From assembly GCF_022538115.1 (NCBI RefSeq), contig NZ_JAKZAL010000001.1:248001-312000 (forward strand): a stretch of 64,000 nucleotides of DNA, read 5' to 3'. The stretch is from Cognataquiflexum rubidum. GTDB taxonomy: Bacteria > Bacteroidota > Bacteroidia > Cytophagales > Cyclobacteriaceae. The notes beneath the pieces were generated by a model. The model worked only from the letters and a program-made list of their open reading frames with translations, did not search any database and was not told the origin of the DNA. The first letter of the stretch is position 1, and the number at the start of each line of letters is the position of its first letter. Below, one piece after another: positions 29,452 to 37,860 of the stretch. Made by a program: the position numbers and the translations under genes.

Positions 29452-29791
29452 TAAATTATTTTTAACAATCAAAAAATCGTGATCGATATTTTATTTAGAA
29501 TTTTAACAATAATCACCCAATCTGACCGAAAATTAGGCGTAAGGATCTTTACACAGAATAAAATTTTAAATAATAGCCTTAATTCTTTGAAAATTTGTAA
29601 TTTTCTGCCAATTAGGAAATGACTAAAACTAGTCGAAAATTTCTTTCAGAAAATGAAGTTTTAAAAAATTTAAAGAGGCAAAATAAAAATTTTCAAAACT
29701 GAAAAGTAGAGAGACATAAACAAAACAGTTTTAATCAAATAAGCATGAAATTACTTTGTTTTATTCACTTTATTCAAAGTAAAATTTACAT

Positions 29792-29805
29792 TACAACCGA
29801 TTTCA
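29792..29805. promoter_or_regulatory. Putative LacI-family operator (proximal copy)
   Basis: TACAACCGATTTCA shares the exact 13-base core CAACCGATTTCAT with 29439-29452 region and a similar A/T flank (ATTATT two bases later in both). It lies about 32 bases upstream of the probable -7 element of the regulator gene. Confidence 0.6.
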
Positions 29806-29836
29806 TCTATTATTCTTCCACATTTTGTAAAACCTT

Positions 29837-29844
29837 TAATTTTG
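29837..29844 (+). promoter_or_regulatory. Possible -7 element for the LacI regulator gene
   Basis: TAATTTTG matches TAnnTTTG. No good TTTG occurs 19-20 bases upstream, so the promoter may be weak or activator-dependent. It would give a leader of about 115 bases. Confidence 0.4.
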
Positions 29845-29964
29845 ACAAACACTGATTATTATTGCGAAATTTCCAAAAGAAATTGACAATCCCCCACCAT
29901 AAAAAGAAGAATACAAAAGACTGTTTTTCTTAAAAAGGCCAAAATTCAGGTCTCCAACAACAAT

Positions 29965-30990
29965 ATGGAAAAAGAAATAACCATTTATGACATTGCCAAA
30001 GAACTGGGGGTGTCACCGACCACAGTGAGTAGGGCCTTAAATAACCACCCGGCTGTAAATGAAAAAACAAAGAAGAAAATCTTTAGTGCTGCATTGGAAA
30101 GTGGATATCAGTCAAATGTTTTTGCGGCAAATCTTAGAAACAAAAAGACCAACAACATAGGTGTAATCGTCCCTAGGCTTAATTCCAGTTTCCAGTCTTC
30201 GGTACTTGCCGGAATGGAGAAAGTAGCCAATGAAGCAGGTTATAACCTCATTATCAGTCAGTCTCTTGAATCCTATCATAAGGAAGTGGCTAATGCCTTG
30301 ACGATGTTCAACAGCCGTGTTGACGGGCTTCTTGTTTCATTGGCAGGAGATACCGAAAACATAGATCACTTTATGCCCTTTCTGAAAAAAGGAACTCCTT
30401 TGATGTTTTACGACAGAATTGCCGAGCATTCCAACACTACCGGAATCACCATCGACAACATACAGGCTGCCCAAAACGCCACCAATCATCTGATTGAGCA
30501 AGGATGTAAAAGAATAGTCCACGTATTGCGTACCACAAAGATCAATGTGTATGCTGACAGATTGAAAGGATATAAGTATGCTTTGCTTGAAAATGACATT
30601 CCCTTCAATCCTTCCTTGGTCCTCTATGCAGATCTTGTCGAGGACGTCGGTGAAGAAATTGTCAACAAAATTCTAAAAATGGACCCTTTGCCTGACGGAC
30701 TTTTTGTTTCTAATGACTCCTGCGCGGCCAGCTGCATTAAGCACCTGAAATTGGCAGGGATCAGAATTCCGGAGGATATTGCAGTAGTTGGTTTCAACAA
30801 CGAATTCATTTCCCGTCTCGTTGAGCCCAATATTACCACGGTGAACTATCCAGGCTATGAAATGGGAGAACTTGCCATGAAAAACCTGATCAACCACCTT
30901 GAAAACCCGGGAGACCGCATGTTGCAGAACACCAATAAAATCACCTTGCGGTCTGAATTGATTGTAAGAGCTTCTTCCAAAAGGAAATAA
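29965..30990 (+). CDS. LacI/GalR family transcriptional regulator
   Basis: The 341-residue protein has an N-terminal helix-turn-helix (ITIYDIAKELGVSPTTVSRALNN, residues 6-28) with the hinge helix segment around 45-60 (VFAANLRNKKTNNIGVIVP). A periplasmic-binding-protein-like effector domain follows, with FQSSVLAGMEKVANEAGYNLIISQS, NSRVDGLLVSLAG and LPDGLFVSNDSCAASCIKHLKLAGIRIPEDIAVVGFNN. It would bind operators such as the two pseudo-palindromes just upstream and respond to a sugar-like ligand. The position divergent to susC-susD makes that pair, and the FG-GAP lipoprotein downstream, its likely targets (inference). Confidence 0.94.
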   Translation: MEKEITIYDIAKELGVSPTTVSRALNNHPAVNEKTKKKIFSAALESGYQSNVFAANLRNKKTNNIGVIVPRLNSSFQSSVLAGMEKVANEAGYNLIISQSLESYHKEVANALTMFNSRVDGLLVSLAGDTENIDHFMPFLKKGTPLMFYDRIAEHSNTTGITIDNIQAAQNATNHLIEQGCKRIVHVLRTTKINVYADRLKGYKYALLENDIPFNPSLVLYADLVEDVGEEIVNKILKMDPLPDGLFVSNDSCAASCIKHLKLAGIRIPEDIAVVGFNNEFISRLVEPNITTVNYPGYEMGELAMKNLINHLENPGDRMLQNTNKITLRSELIVRASSKRK

Positions 30991-31075
30991 GAGTTTAAAG
31001 TATTTTGGGCCAATTGTTTTGACTTAAGGCGACAAATCAAACTTTGACTGAAGGTAAAACCAATGTTTCTTTCTA

Positions 31076-31083
31076 TATTTTTG
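31076..31083 (+). promoter_or_regulatory. Possible -7 element for the FG-GAP lipoprotein gene
   Basis: TATTTTTG matches TAnnTTTG and ends 22 bases before the ATG at 31106. No matching -33 TTTG at the usual spacing was found, so support is limited. Confidence 0.3.
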
Positions 31084-31105
31084 CTATCACCTAGGTTTGA
31101 TATAT

Positions 31106-34100
31106 ATGAGACATTCTCTTCTTAGTTTCTTTTTTTTGGGATTTGTTATTTTCAGCTGTTCAAAACCAGGCAGTAGTGATTATAGATTTGAACTCCTATC
31201 TCCTGAACAAACCGGGGTTACTTTCAATAATCGAATTGAAATCGATGAGGACTTTAATGTTTTGGATTTTGATTATATATATAATGGTGGTGGTGTCGCT
31301 GTGGGGGATTTTAATGGGGACAGTCTACCGGATATATTTTTTACGGGAAATATGGTTTCTTCAAAATTGTACCTCAACAGAGGTAATTTTAAATTTGAGG
31401 ACGTCACCGATATAGCCGCCGTAAGCACCGCAACATGGGCAGAAGGAGTCACTTTGGTGGATATCAATGATGATGGTCTATTGGATATTTATGTTAGTGT
31501 TTCCAATCGGGACGATACTTACCCAAATCCTAATTTGCTTTTTGTGAATCAAGGTTTAAATCAAGATGGCATTCCTGTTTTCGAAGAAATGGCATCCCAA
31601 TATGGAATTGCTGACAGAGGCTACAATACCCAGGCTGCATTTTTTGACTATGACAGGGACGGTGATCTGGATTTGTATATTTTGTCCAATGCGTTGGAGA
31701 GTTTTCAGAGGAATTTGTCAAGACCAAAAGAGAAAACAGGGAAAGGAAAAAGCAATGATAAGCTATACCAAAATAATGGCAATGGAACATTTTCCAATGT
31801 GACTTTGTCGGCAGGGATTACTATCGAAGGATATGGACTAGGCTTAGCGATCAGTGATATCAATCAGGACGGTTGGCCCGATATGTATATTGCCAATGAT
31901 TTTATATCCAATGACCTTCTGTATATCAACAATGGGGACGGTACTTTTTCAAACCGGATTGCTGAAATGATAAACCACCAAAGCTTCAATTCGATGGGAG
32001 TCGACATTGCCGATTTCAACAATGACGCCCTATCAGATGTGATGGTGGTGGACATGTTTCCACCTGATAACTTTCGCCAAAAAACCATGTTTGCCCCAAC
32101 TGAAAATTATGACCTGTACCAAGCAAACATAGATAGAGGATACGAACCACAATATGTCAGGAATACCCTTCAGCTCAACCGTGGCAATGGTACCTTTAGC
32201 GAAATCGGGTTTCTGTCAGGAATATTTCAAACAGACTGGAGTTGGTCATCGCTTTTTGCCGACCTTGACAATGATGGCAATCGGGATCTTTTTGTCAGCA
32301 ATGGATACGGCAAGGATGTGACCGACCTAGATTATATCAATTTTTCGCAAAATCTTGGACCCTTTACAAGTCCCGAGGAAAGGAGAAAACGGCTTTTGGA
32401 AGGACTTGAATCTTTGAAAGAAGTCAAGCTTCCAAATTATGTTTTTCAAAACAATGCAGACCTGACTTTTGCTGACAAAAGCCAAGAATGGGGAATTACC
32501 CACCCGTCCATTTCCAATGGAGTGGCTTATGCAGACCTGGACAATGATGGAGACCTTGATTTGGTCACCAACAACCTCAACGAAACGGCCTTTATCTATA
32601 AAAATACCACAAGGGAAAAACAGCCTGAGTCAAGCAATTTCCTGAAAATCTCTTTTGACGGACCTATCCAAAACAGGAACGGAATCGGCGCAAAAGTGTA
32701 CCTCACCTTTGCTTCAGGAGATTCAATTACCACCCTATACCATGAACATTACCCGACCCGTGGATACAAATCTTTTGTGGAGCCTATGGCCCATTTTGGG
32801 ATCGGAGAATCTAAAATTATCCAAGAGGTAAAAGTCATCTGGCCGGATGAAAAAACCCAGATAGTCAAAGATATCTCCTCAAACCAATCCATAATTTTAA
32901 CCTATGAGGAGGCAATTGATTCAATTCAGACAGAAGATGAACATTCTAATTATTCTGAATATGCAGAAGTAAGCCTCGAATTAGGAATCGACTATATTCA
33001 CAATCACCCTACGTACAAAGACTTCAACAGACAAAGATTGCTTCCCCACAAGCATTCGGAAAACGGGCCTGGGATGGCAGTTGGCGATATCAATGGAGAT
33101 GGACTGGAAGATTTTTTTATCGGCGGATCAAAAGATTATCCCGGAGTATTTTTTATTCAGGGAAAAGATGGCCGATTTTTAAAGAAAAGTTTGGAGGAAA
33201 GTTCGCCATCTGATGATATGGGAAGCCTATTGTTTGATGCCGATGGCGACGGAAACCTCGACCTGTATGTGGTCAGCGGTGGGAGTCGCTATTCAGAGTC
33301 ATCGGCCGAATATCAGGACAGGTTATACATCAATGATGGCAAAGGAAATTTTAAGCTGAATCCTGAGTTACTTCCTGAACTGAATTTCAGCGGTTCAATT
33401 GTCACCGCAGCTGATTATGATGGGGATGGGGATTTGGACCTTTTTATCGGAGGAAGGGTAAGACCGGGGCAATATCCTTTGGCTCCCAAATCAGTGATAT
33501 TAGAAAACAATGCCGGCAAGTTTACAGACGTAAGCAATTCCTTGTTTCCAGGTCTGGAAAACTTGGGAATGGTCACTGCGGCACTTTGGACTGACTTTGA
33601 CAATGATGGTTATCTCGATCTGATCGTGGTGGGTGAATGGATGCCTGTGAGGTTTTTGAAGCAAAACCGGAAAGCAGAGGGCTCAATCCAGTTTGTCGAC
33701 GCATCAGCCGAATTTGCCCCGCAAAATTCCACAGGTTGGTGGAACAGCATTACTTCTACAGACCTCAACCAAGACGGGAAATTGGAATATATTCTTGGAA
33801 ACCTTGGATTGAATTCAAGGTGGAAAGCCAAATTTGAACAGCCTTTGGTCATGATTGCCAAGGATTTTGATGGAAACAAAAGTGTCGACCCGATCATGTT
33901 CCAATATCTCAAAGATGGGTTTTTTGCTGTTCCAGGTAGGGATATGGTCGTCAGTCAGGTGCCTTCCTGGAAAACCAGATTTCTTGCCTATTCCGAATAT
34001 GCCAACACAAAGTTGGAAGATTTTTTTGTGTCAGGAGCATTAGAAGGAGCTGAGCGCTTGGAAGCGAATTATTTTCAAAGTGCAGTTTTGGAAAGATCTG

Positions 34101-34648
34101 CAGACAAAAAATTCTCAATAAAATCATTGCCTGTGGAAGCACAGTTTGCTCCGCAATATGGATTGGTTGCCCTTGAAAATCCTGATGATAGAAACCAATC
34201 TTTGCTTTTGGCAGGGAATTTTTATGGAAATGAAACCGTAACAGGCAGGTATGATGCCTCAAAAGGACTTCAATTGAAAATAGAAAATGGTGAATTGAAG
34301 TCTTTGTCTTTAAGTGAAAGTGGGTTTGAAGTAAATGGACAAGGAAGGGCTTTAGCAGTTATAAGGGATAAGGAAGGAAATCCAATCATCCTCGCCGCCC
34401 AACAAGGAGACAGCTTAAAAGTATTTAAAAACACAAAGCCCCAATTTTACAAGAGTGTTGTAAAACTGGGGCCTTTAGATTATTTGGCAGAAATCACCTT
34501 CAAAGACGGGTCAAAATCTGTCAAAGAGTTTTATTATGGAGAGGGTTATCTTTCCCAATCTTCCCGGATTTTCCCAATTCTAGAAACCTATCAAAAGGTT
34601 GTCATCACAGATTATCAAAGAAATAAAAGGACTGTTTGGGAGGATTGA
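31106..34648 (+). CDS. Large FG-GAP/VCBS repeat lipoprotein with ASPIC/UnbV domain
   Basis: From the ATG at 31106 the product is 1180 residues. A TTG at 31097 is in frame, but the ATG gives a clean lipoprotein signal (SLLSFFFLGFVIFSCSKPG, cysteine near residue 19). Two blocks of FG-GAP repeats carry calcium-loop-like DxNxDGxxD motifs (e.g. DFNGDSLPDIFF, DLDNDGDLDLV, DYDGDGDLDLFIGG). Between them, near residues 525-605, is an ASPIC/UnbV domain (NGIGAKVYLTFASGD, GYKSFVEPMAHFGIGES, VKVIWPDEKTQIV). Such proteins are surface beta-propellers common next to SusCD genes in Bacteroidetes; their biochemical role is unsettled. It follows the LacI regulator by 115 bases and ends exactly where the next, opposite gene ends. 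Confidence 0.93.
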   Translation: MRHSLLSFFFLGFVIFSCSKPGSSDYRFELLSPEQTGVTFNNRIEIDEDFNVLDFDYIYNGGGVAVGDFNGDSLPDIFFTGNMVSSKLYLNRGNFKFEDVTDIAAVSTATWAEGVTLVDINDDGLLDIYVSVSNRDDTYPNPNLLFVNQGLNQDGIPVFEEMASQYGIADRGYNTQAAFFDYDRDGDLDLYILSNALESFQRNLSRPKEKTGKGKSNDKLYQNNGNGTFSNVTLSAGITIEGYGLGLAISDINQDGWPDMYIANDFISNDLLYINNGDGTFSNRIAEMINHQSFNSMGVDIADFNNDALSDVMVVDMFPPDNFRQKTMFAPTENYDLYQANIDRGYEPQYVRNTLQLNRGNGTFSEIGFLSGIFQTDWSWSSLFADLDNDGNRDLFVSNGYGKDVTDLDYINFSQNLGPFTSPEERRKRLLEGLESLKEVKLPNYVFQNNADLTFADKSQEWGITHPSISNGVAYADLDNDGDLDLVTNNLNETAFIYKNTTREKQPESSNFLKISFDGPIQNRNGIGAKVYLTFASGDSITTLYHEHYPTRGYKSFVEPMAHFGIGESKIIQEVKVIWPDEKTQIVKDISSNQSIILTYEEAIDSIQTEDEHSNYSEYAEVSLELGIDYIHNHPTYKDFNRQRLLPHKHSENGPGMAVGDINGDGLEDFFIGGSKDYPGVFFIQGKDGRFLKKSLEESSPSDDMGSLLFDADGDGNLDLYVVSGGSRYSESSAEYQDRLYINDGKGNFKLNPELLPELNFSGSIVTAADYDGDGDLDLFIGGRVRPGQYPLAPKSVILENNAGKFTDVSNSLFPGLENLGMVTAALWTDFDNDGYLDLIVVGEWMPVRFLKQNRKAEGSIQFVDASAEFAPQNSTGWWNSITSTDLNQDGKLEYILGNLGLNSRWKAKFEQPLVMIAKDFDGNKSVDPIMFQYLKDGFFAVPGRDMVVSQVPSWKTRFLAYSEYANTKLEDFFVSGALEGAERLEANYFQSAVLERSADKKFSIKSLPVEAQFAPQYGLVALENPDDRNQSLLLAGNFYGNETVTGRYDASKGLQLKIENGELKSLSLSESGFEVNGQGRALAVIRDKEGNPIILAAQQGDSLKVFKNTKPQFYKSVVKLGPLDYLAEITFKDGSKSVKEFYYGEGYLSQSSRIFPILETYQKVVITDYQRNKRTVWED

Positions 34649-34658
34649 TCAATCCTCC
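34639..34658. terminator. 20-base perfect palindrome across two abutting stop codons
   Basis: GGAGGATTGATCAATCCTCC is centred on the junction of the plus-strand TGA (34646-34648) and the minus-strand TGA (34649-34651). Each half contains the last codons and stop of one gene. It could form a hairpin in either transcript, but neither side has a long T tract, so its terminator role is plausible but not certain. Confidence 0.55.
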
Positions 34659-35329
34659 AAAGCCACTAATTCCCATTTTTTGAACAAAGCAAAATTCAAG
34701 GAAACGTAGAATATGTTGGCATCCAATCCGGCATAGGGTTGGAAAGTGCCGCCATCTCCATCCGAGGCGGTAAACCCTTGGTTGAAAAACGATGTCAGAT
34801 AATATTTAGCTTTGATACTTGTCCCTTTTGGCAAGGTGTAACCTATGAAAACAGCATGTTGAAAGGTATTGACCCGGTCACTGAACCAGACACTGAACCT
34901 TTCAGTCCTAACTTCATCGACAAAAGTCCTTTCTCTATAATTCATCGCGATTTCAAACTCGTAACCGGCAAAGAAAAACCGGTCATCCATGTTTCCAAGC
35001 TTCACGCCAATAGGAATACCCAAATTGTAATTCCTGACTTTTTTCCTCACTGAAGGCGATTCATCAAAAATGAATCCAACGTTGCGGATGTTGACACCAG
35101 TAAACCAACCAAAAGACTCACTTTGATCAAAGTTGAGGAGGGTCTGAAGGTTGATCACAGGAGAAAACCTGAGTACATTATTCTTGTTTTGAACGGTTCC
35201 TGTGGAGAAAATCCACTCGCCACCTGAGGTAAAATAGGGTTTGCCCTCTTTGGTAACTGTTTTGGTTTGGGCCAACGCGGCGGACAGGGCAAAAGTAATG
35301 ATAAAAATAGTTGTAAAGATTTTTTTCAT
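34649..35329 (-). CDS. Outer membrane beta-barrel-like protein of unknown function
   Basis: The 226-residue protein has a signal peptide (MKKIFTTIFIITFALSAALAQ). The rest alternates short aromatic-rich strands with charged turns (WFTGVNIRNVGFIFDES, FFFAGYEFEIAMNYRER, GTSIKAKYYLTSFFNQGF, YAGLDANIFYVSLNFALF), the look of a small outer membrane barrel. No specific family was recognised. It meets the FG-GAP gene tail to tail with no spacing, and lies 77 bases upstream of no co-oriented gene on its own strand other than the transporter further along; function is not known. Confidence 0.8.
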   Translation of the reverse strand: MKKIFTTIFIITFALSAALAQTKTVTKEGKPYFTSGGEWIFSTGTVQNKNNVLRFSPVINLQTLLNFDQSESFGWFTGVNIRNVGFIFDESPSVRKKVRNYNLGIPIGVKLGNMDDRFFFAGYEFEIAMNYRERTFVDEVRTERFSVWFSDRVNTFQHAVFIGYTLPKGTSIKAKYYLTSFFNQGFTASDGDGGTFQPYAGLDANIFYVSLNFALFKKWELVALED

Positions 35330-35406
35330 GGGAGAGGACTTTAATGGTTCAATAGCAAATATCTTAAAACTTGATTAATTAAAGATATCTCAGTGTGAAT
35401 AATTCT

Positions 35407-36699
35407 TTATTGTTTTGAAAATTTTTTGGCAAAATGATGAATCCCAAAAATCACCAAACCCAATGCTGTCCAAAGGATTGTGTCCCATATTTCTTCAGAT
35501 TTGGTACCTGAAAGCAACCAAAGTGTAGCTCCGATTCCTGCAATTGCGAAGTAATTGCCCAATGGGATTTTGAAAAAGTCACCTTCGGGATTTGTCTTTC
35601 TCAGTTTGATCAAAGACGCACACACCAATGCGTATAGAATCAGCCTTGAGATCACGGAAACCGCAAGAGAACTCATAAATCCCCAAACAATAGCAACAGA
35701 TGCCACCAAAGCCGAGAAAAAAAGAATGGAAATATACGGAGTGGCAAATCGTGGGTGGATTTTTCCAAACAACTTTGGCAATTGGTCCTCCTGACTGAGC
35801 GCAAAGGGAAGCCTCGACCCGCTCAAAATCTGCACATTCAAGGTTCCCAAAATGGAGATGACTGCGCCGACAGTAATGAAAAGTCCCCCATACCACCCCA
35901 TAAATACTGAAGCAGCATCTGCAAGGGGCTTTTCTGAAGTGGCTAAATCAGGGAGGGTTCCAATAGAAACGATTTGGATGAGAATGTAAAAACCGGCAAT
36001 CACGCCCGCAGCTGTCAATAAACCAAAAGGAAGGTTTTTCCTTGGATTGACGATCTCCCCGCTATTGACCAATCCTGCTTCAAACCCACCAAAAGCAAAA
36101 ACCAACAATAAGGTCGATGCAGAAAAATCCTTTAAGGTGGGGACAGGCTGACCTTTCATCAGGTCAAAATCAATATAAAAAAGACCCACAATAATGAAAA
36201 TTGCCAAAGGAAAGAGTTTCGCCACTGTAAGCACATTGCTGACCCTTGCAGTATTTTTCACCCCAATCCAATTGAAATAAGTAATCAAGGCAGTAATGAA
36301 AATGATGATGGCTATCCTGACTTCGGGTTGGTTGAAGCTTTCAGAAAAAAATGAAAGGTATAAGACCATCAGATTGATCAGTGTGGCATAGCTGAACAGT
36401 CTAGTCAGCATCAGTAGCCACCCGATGATAAATGCCGGAATTGGCCCAAAAGCAGTATGGACATACAGGTAAGGACCGCCTGTTTGCTCAAATCGTGAAC
36501 TGACTTCGGCAAAAACCAAAATCAAAACGGCCATCACCAAAGCACAAACCACAAATGCCAAAATGGAATAGACTCCCGAAAGGGCAAAAACTTTGGCCGG
36601 GAGTGCAAAAATCCCCGCCCCGATTACCGAATTGATGATGAGGAAAACCAAGTCCCATCTTTGGATACCGCGCTTGAGTGTTGTGGGTGAATTTGCCAA
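35407..36699 (-). CDS. APC superfamily amino acid permease
   Basis: The 430-residue membrane protein begins with a cytoplasmic segment and then DLVFLIINSVIGAGIFALPAKVFALSG, the first-helix G(S/A)GIF motif of amino acid-polyamine-organocation transporters. About 12 hydrophobic segments follow; LVFAFGGFEAGLVNSGEIVNPRKNLPFGL is the conserved helix 6 region that binds substrate in this superfamily. The substrate is not predictable. It is isolated between the barrel protein gene and gpsA, with a short A/T-rich gap on each side. Confidence 0.92.
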   Translation of the reverse strand: MANSPTTLKRGIQRWDLVFLIINSVIGAGIFALPAKVFALSGVYSILAFVVCALVMAVLILVFAEVSSRFEQTGGPYLYVHTAFGPIPAFIIGWLLMLTRLFSYATLINLMVLYLSFFSESFNQPEVRIAIIIFITALITYFNWIGVKNTARVSNVLTVAKLFPLAIFIIVGLFYIDFDLMKGQPVPTLKDFSASTLLLVFAFGGFEAGLVNSGEIVNPRKNLPFGLLTAAGVIAGFYILIQIVSIGTLPDLATSEKPLADAASVFMGWYGGLFITVGAVISILGTLNVQILSGSRLPFALSQEDQLPKLFGKIHPRFATPYISILFFSALVASVAIVWGFMSSLAVSVISRLILYALVCASLIKLRKTNPEGDFFKIPLGNYFAIAGIGATLWLLSGTKSEEIWDTILWTALGLVIFGIHHFAKKFSKQ

Positions 36700-36751
36700 T
36701 TTATCTTTTTTTGCAGTTATCTACTTTCCTAATCTCTTACCAAACAACTCC

Positions 36752-36798
36752 AAAATAACCAATAACCAAATAACCCCTTAATCTTTAATCAAATAACC
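36752..36798. repeat. Short AATAACC repeats
   Basis: Four copies of (A)AATAACC occur between the permease and gpsA genes, three of them back to back. Low-complexity intergenic motifs of this kind are common in Bacteroidetes; no function is apparent. Confidence 0.55.
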
Positions 36799-36801
36799 AA
36801 A

Positions 36802-37860
36802 TTAAAGGAAATCCACATCTACACTAAATGGATACTTCATTAAATATTGCAGTGCTTCTTCAATTTTGAGATCTTCAAAAAGGACTTTATATAAGTTCTC
36901 AGTAATGGGTGCCCTCTTTCCGGTACCTTCTACAAATGCTTTCATAAGTTTGATGGTATTGACACCCTCCGCCACTTCTTCCATGGTATCTAGGATATCG
37001 TCGAGTTTTTCACCTTTAGCCAATCTGAATCCAACTGTATAGTTTCGCGAAAGGGTGGAATTGCAGGTCGCAACAAGATCGCCGATTCCAGCCAGGCCGA
37101 TAAAGGATTTAAGACTTCCCCCTAAGGCATTTCCCAAGTAAACAAGTTCTACCATTCCTCTGGAAATCAGCAATCCTTTTGCATTTTCTCCCAAACCCAT
37201 TCCTGCCAAGGCTCCCGCTGCAATCGCAATGATATTTTTAAGCACTCCACTCAACTCGACTCCGACGATGTCCGAATTGCCATATACCTGAAATCTGTCT
37301 GTCCGGAGCAGGCGCTGTCCTTCCAATATTACTTCATTGTATTTGCTTGCCACCACGGTGGCCGCCGGTTGACCAAGGTAAAGTTCCCTCGCCAAGTTTG
37401 GCCCTGCAAGGCACCCCACCCGGACGACAACCGTTTCCTTCATGATGACCTCGCTCATGGTCAGGATATCTTCCCTGTTGATTTTACCCACATCTTCTAG
37501 GGTTTTGCCTTGAGGAAGATTCAGGCATAGGCCTTTGGTGCCATGGATAATCAAATGGTAAGGATATAAAAAAGGAGAAAATGCACGGATCACATCCTGA
37601 AAAGCCGAGGAAGGAACCATAAAGAAAATAGTGTTGCAGGATTTACATAAGTACTCCGGATCTTGGGTGGCAAAGATTTCCGGATTGATTAACTCCCCCT
37701 CCACGGTATGTTTTTGGTTGATTTCGTCGACCACTTCGGTCCGCCTGACATAAGCGATTACCTTACTTTTCTCGGAGAGGATATTGGCAATGGCAGTTCC
37801 AAAACTTCCCATGCCTACCACTCCGACTGATTTTTCTTTAGAAGAGTTTTTCGAGGTCAT
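36802..37860 (-). CDS. gpsA: Glycerol-3-phosphate dehydrogenase (NAD(P)+)
   Basis: GpsA reduces dihydroxyacetone phosphate to sn-glycerol-3-phosphate for phospholipid synthesis. The 352-residue product has the Rossmann motif VGVVGMGSFGTAIANIL near residues 12-28, AGPNLARELYLGQPAATVVAS, the catalytic-lysine region LSGVLKNIIAIAAGALAGMGLGENAKGLL and GLAGIGDLVATCNSTLSRNYTVG. Its first 23 bases overlap the end of the acyltransferase gene, so the two are translationally coupled; the dehydrogenase makes the substrate that the acyltransferase uses. Confidence 0.96.
   Translation of the reverse strand: MTSKNSSKEKSVGVVGMGSFGTAIANILSEKSKVIAYVRRTEVVDEINQKHTVEGELINPEIFATQDPEYLCKSCNTIFFMVPSSAFQDVIRAFSPFLYPYHLIIHGTKGLCLNLPQGKTLEDVGKINREDILTMSEVIMKETVVVRVGCLAGPNLARELYLGQPAATVVASKYNEVILEGQRLLRTDRFQVYGNSDIVGVELSGVLKNIIAIAAGALAGMGLGENAKGLLISRGMVELVYLGNALGGSLKSFIGLAGIGDLVATCNSTLSRNYTVGFRLAKGEKLDDILDTMEEVAEGVNTIKLMKAFVEGTGKRAPITENLYKVLFEDLKIEEALQYLMKYPFSVDVDFL

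Larger units (their letters stand above)
28904..29964. other. Long intergenic region between susC and the divergent LacI regulator
   Basis: This 1061-base, very A/T-rich region has no convincing gene. A 105-codon minus-strand frame (28992-29309) shows no family resemblance. The region holds two LacI-like operators (29438-29451, 29792-29805), an inverted repeat GACCAT-7-ATGGTC (29385-29403) and a probable -7 element for the regulator gene. No convincing susC promoter of the TAnnTTTG type was found. Confidence 0.7.
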
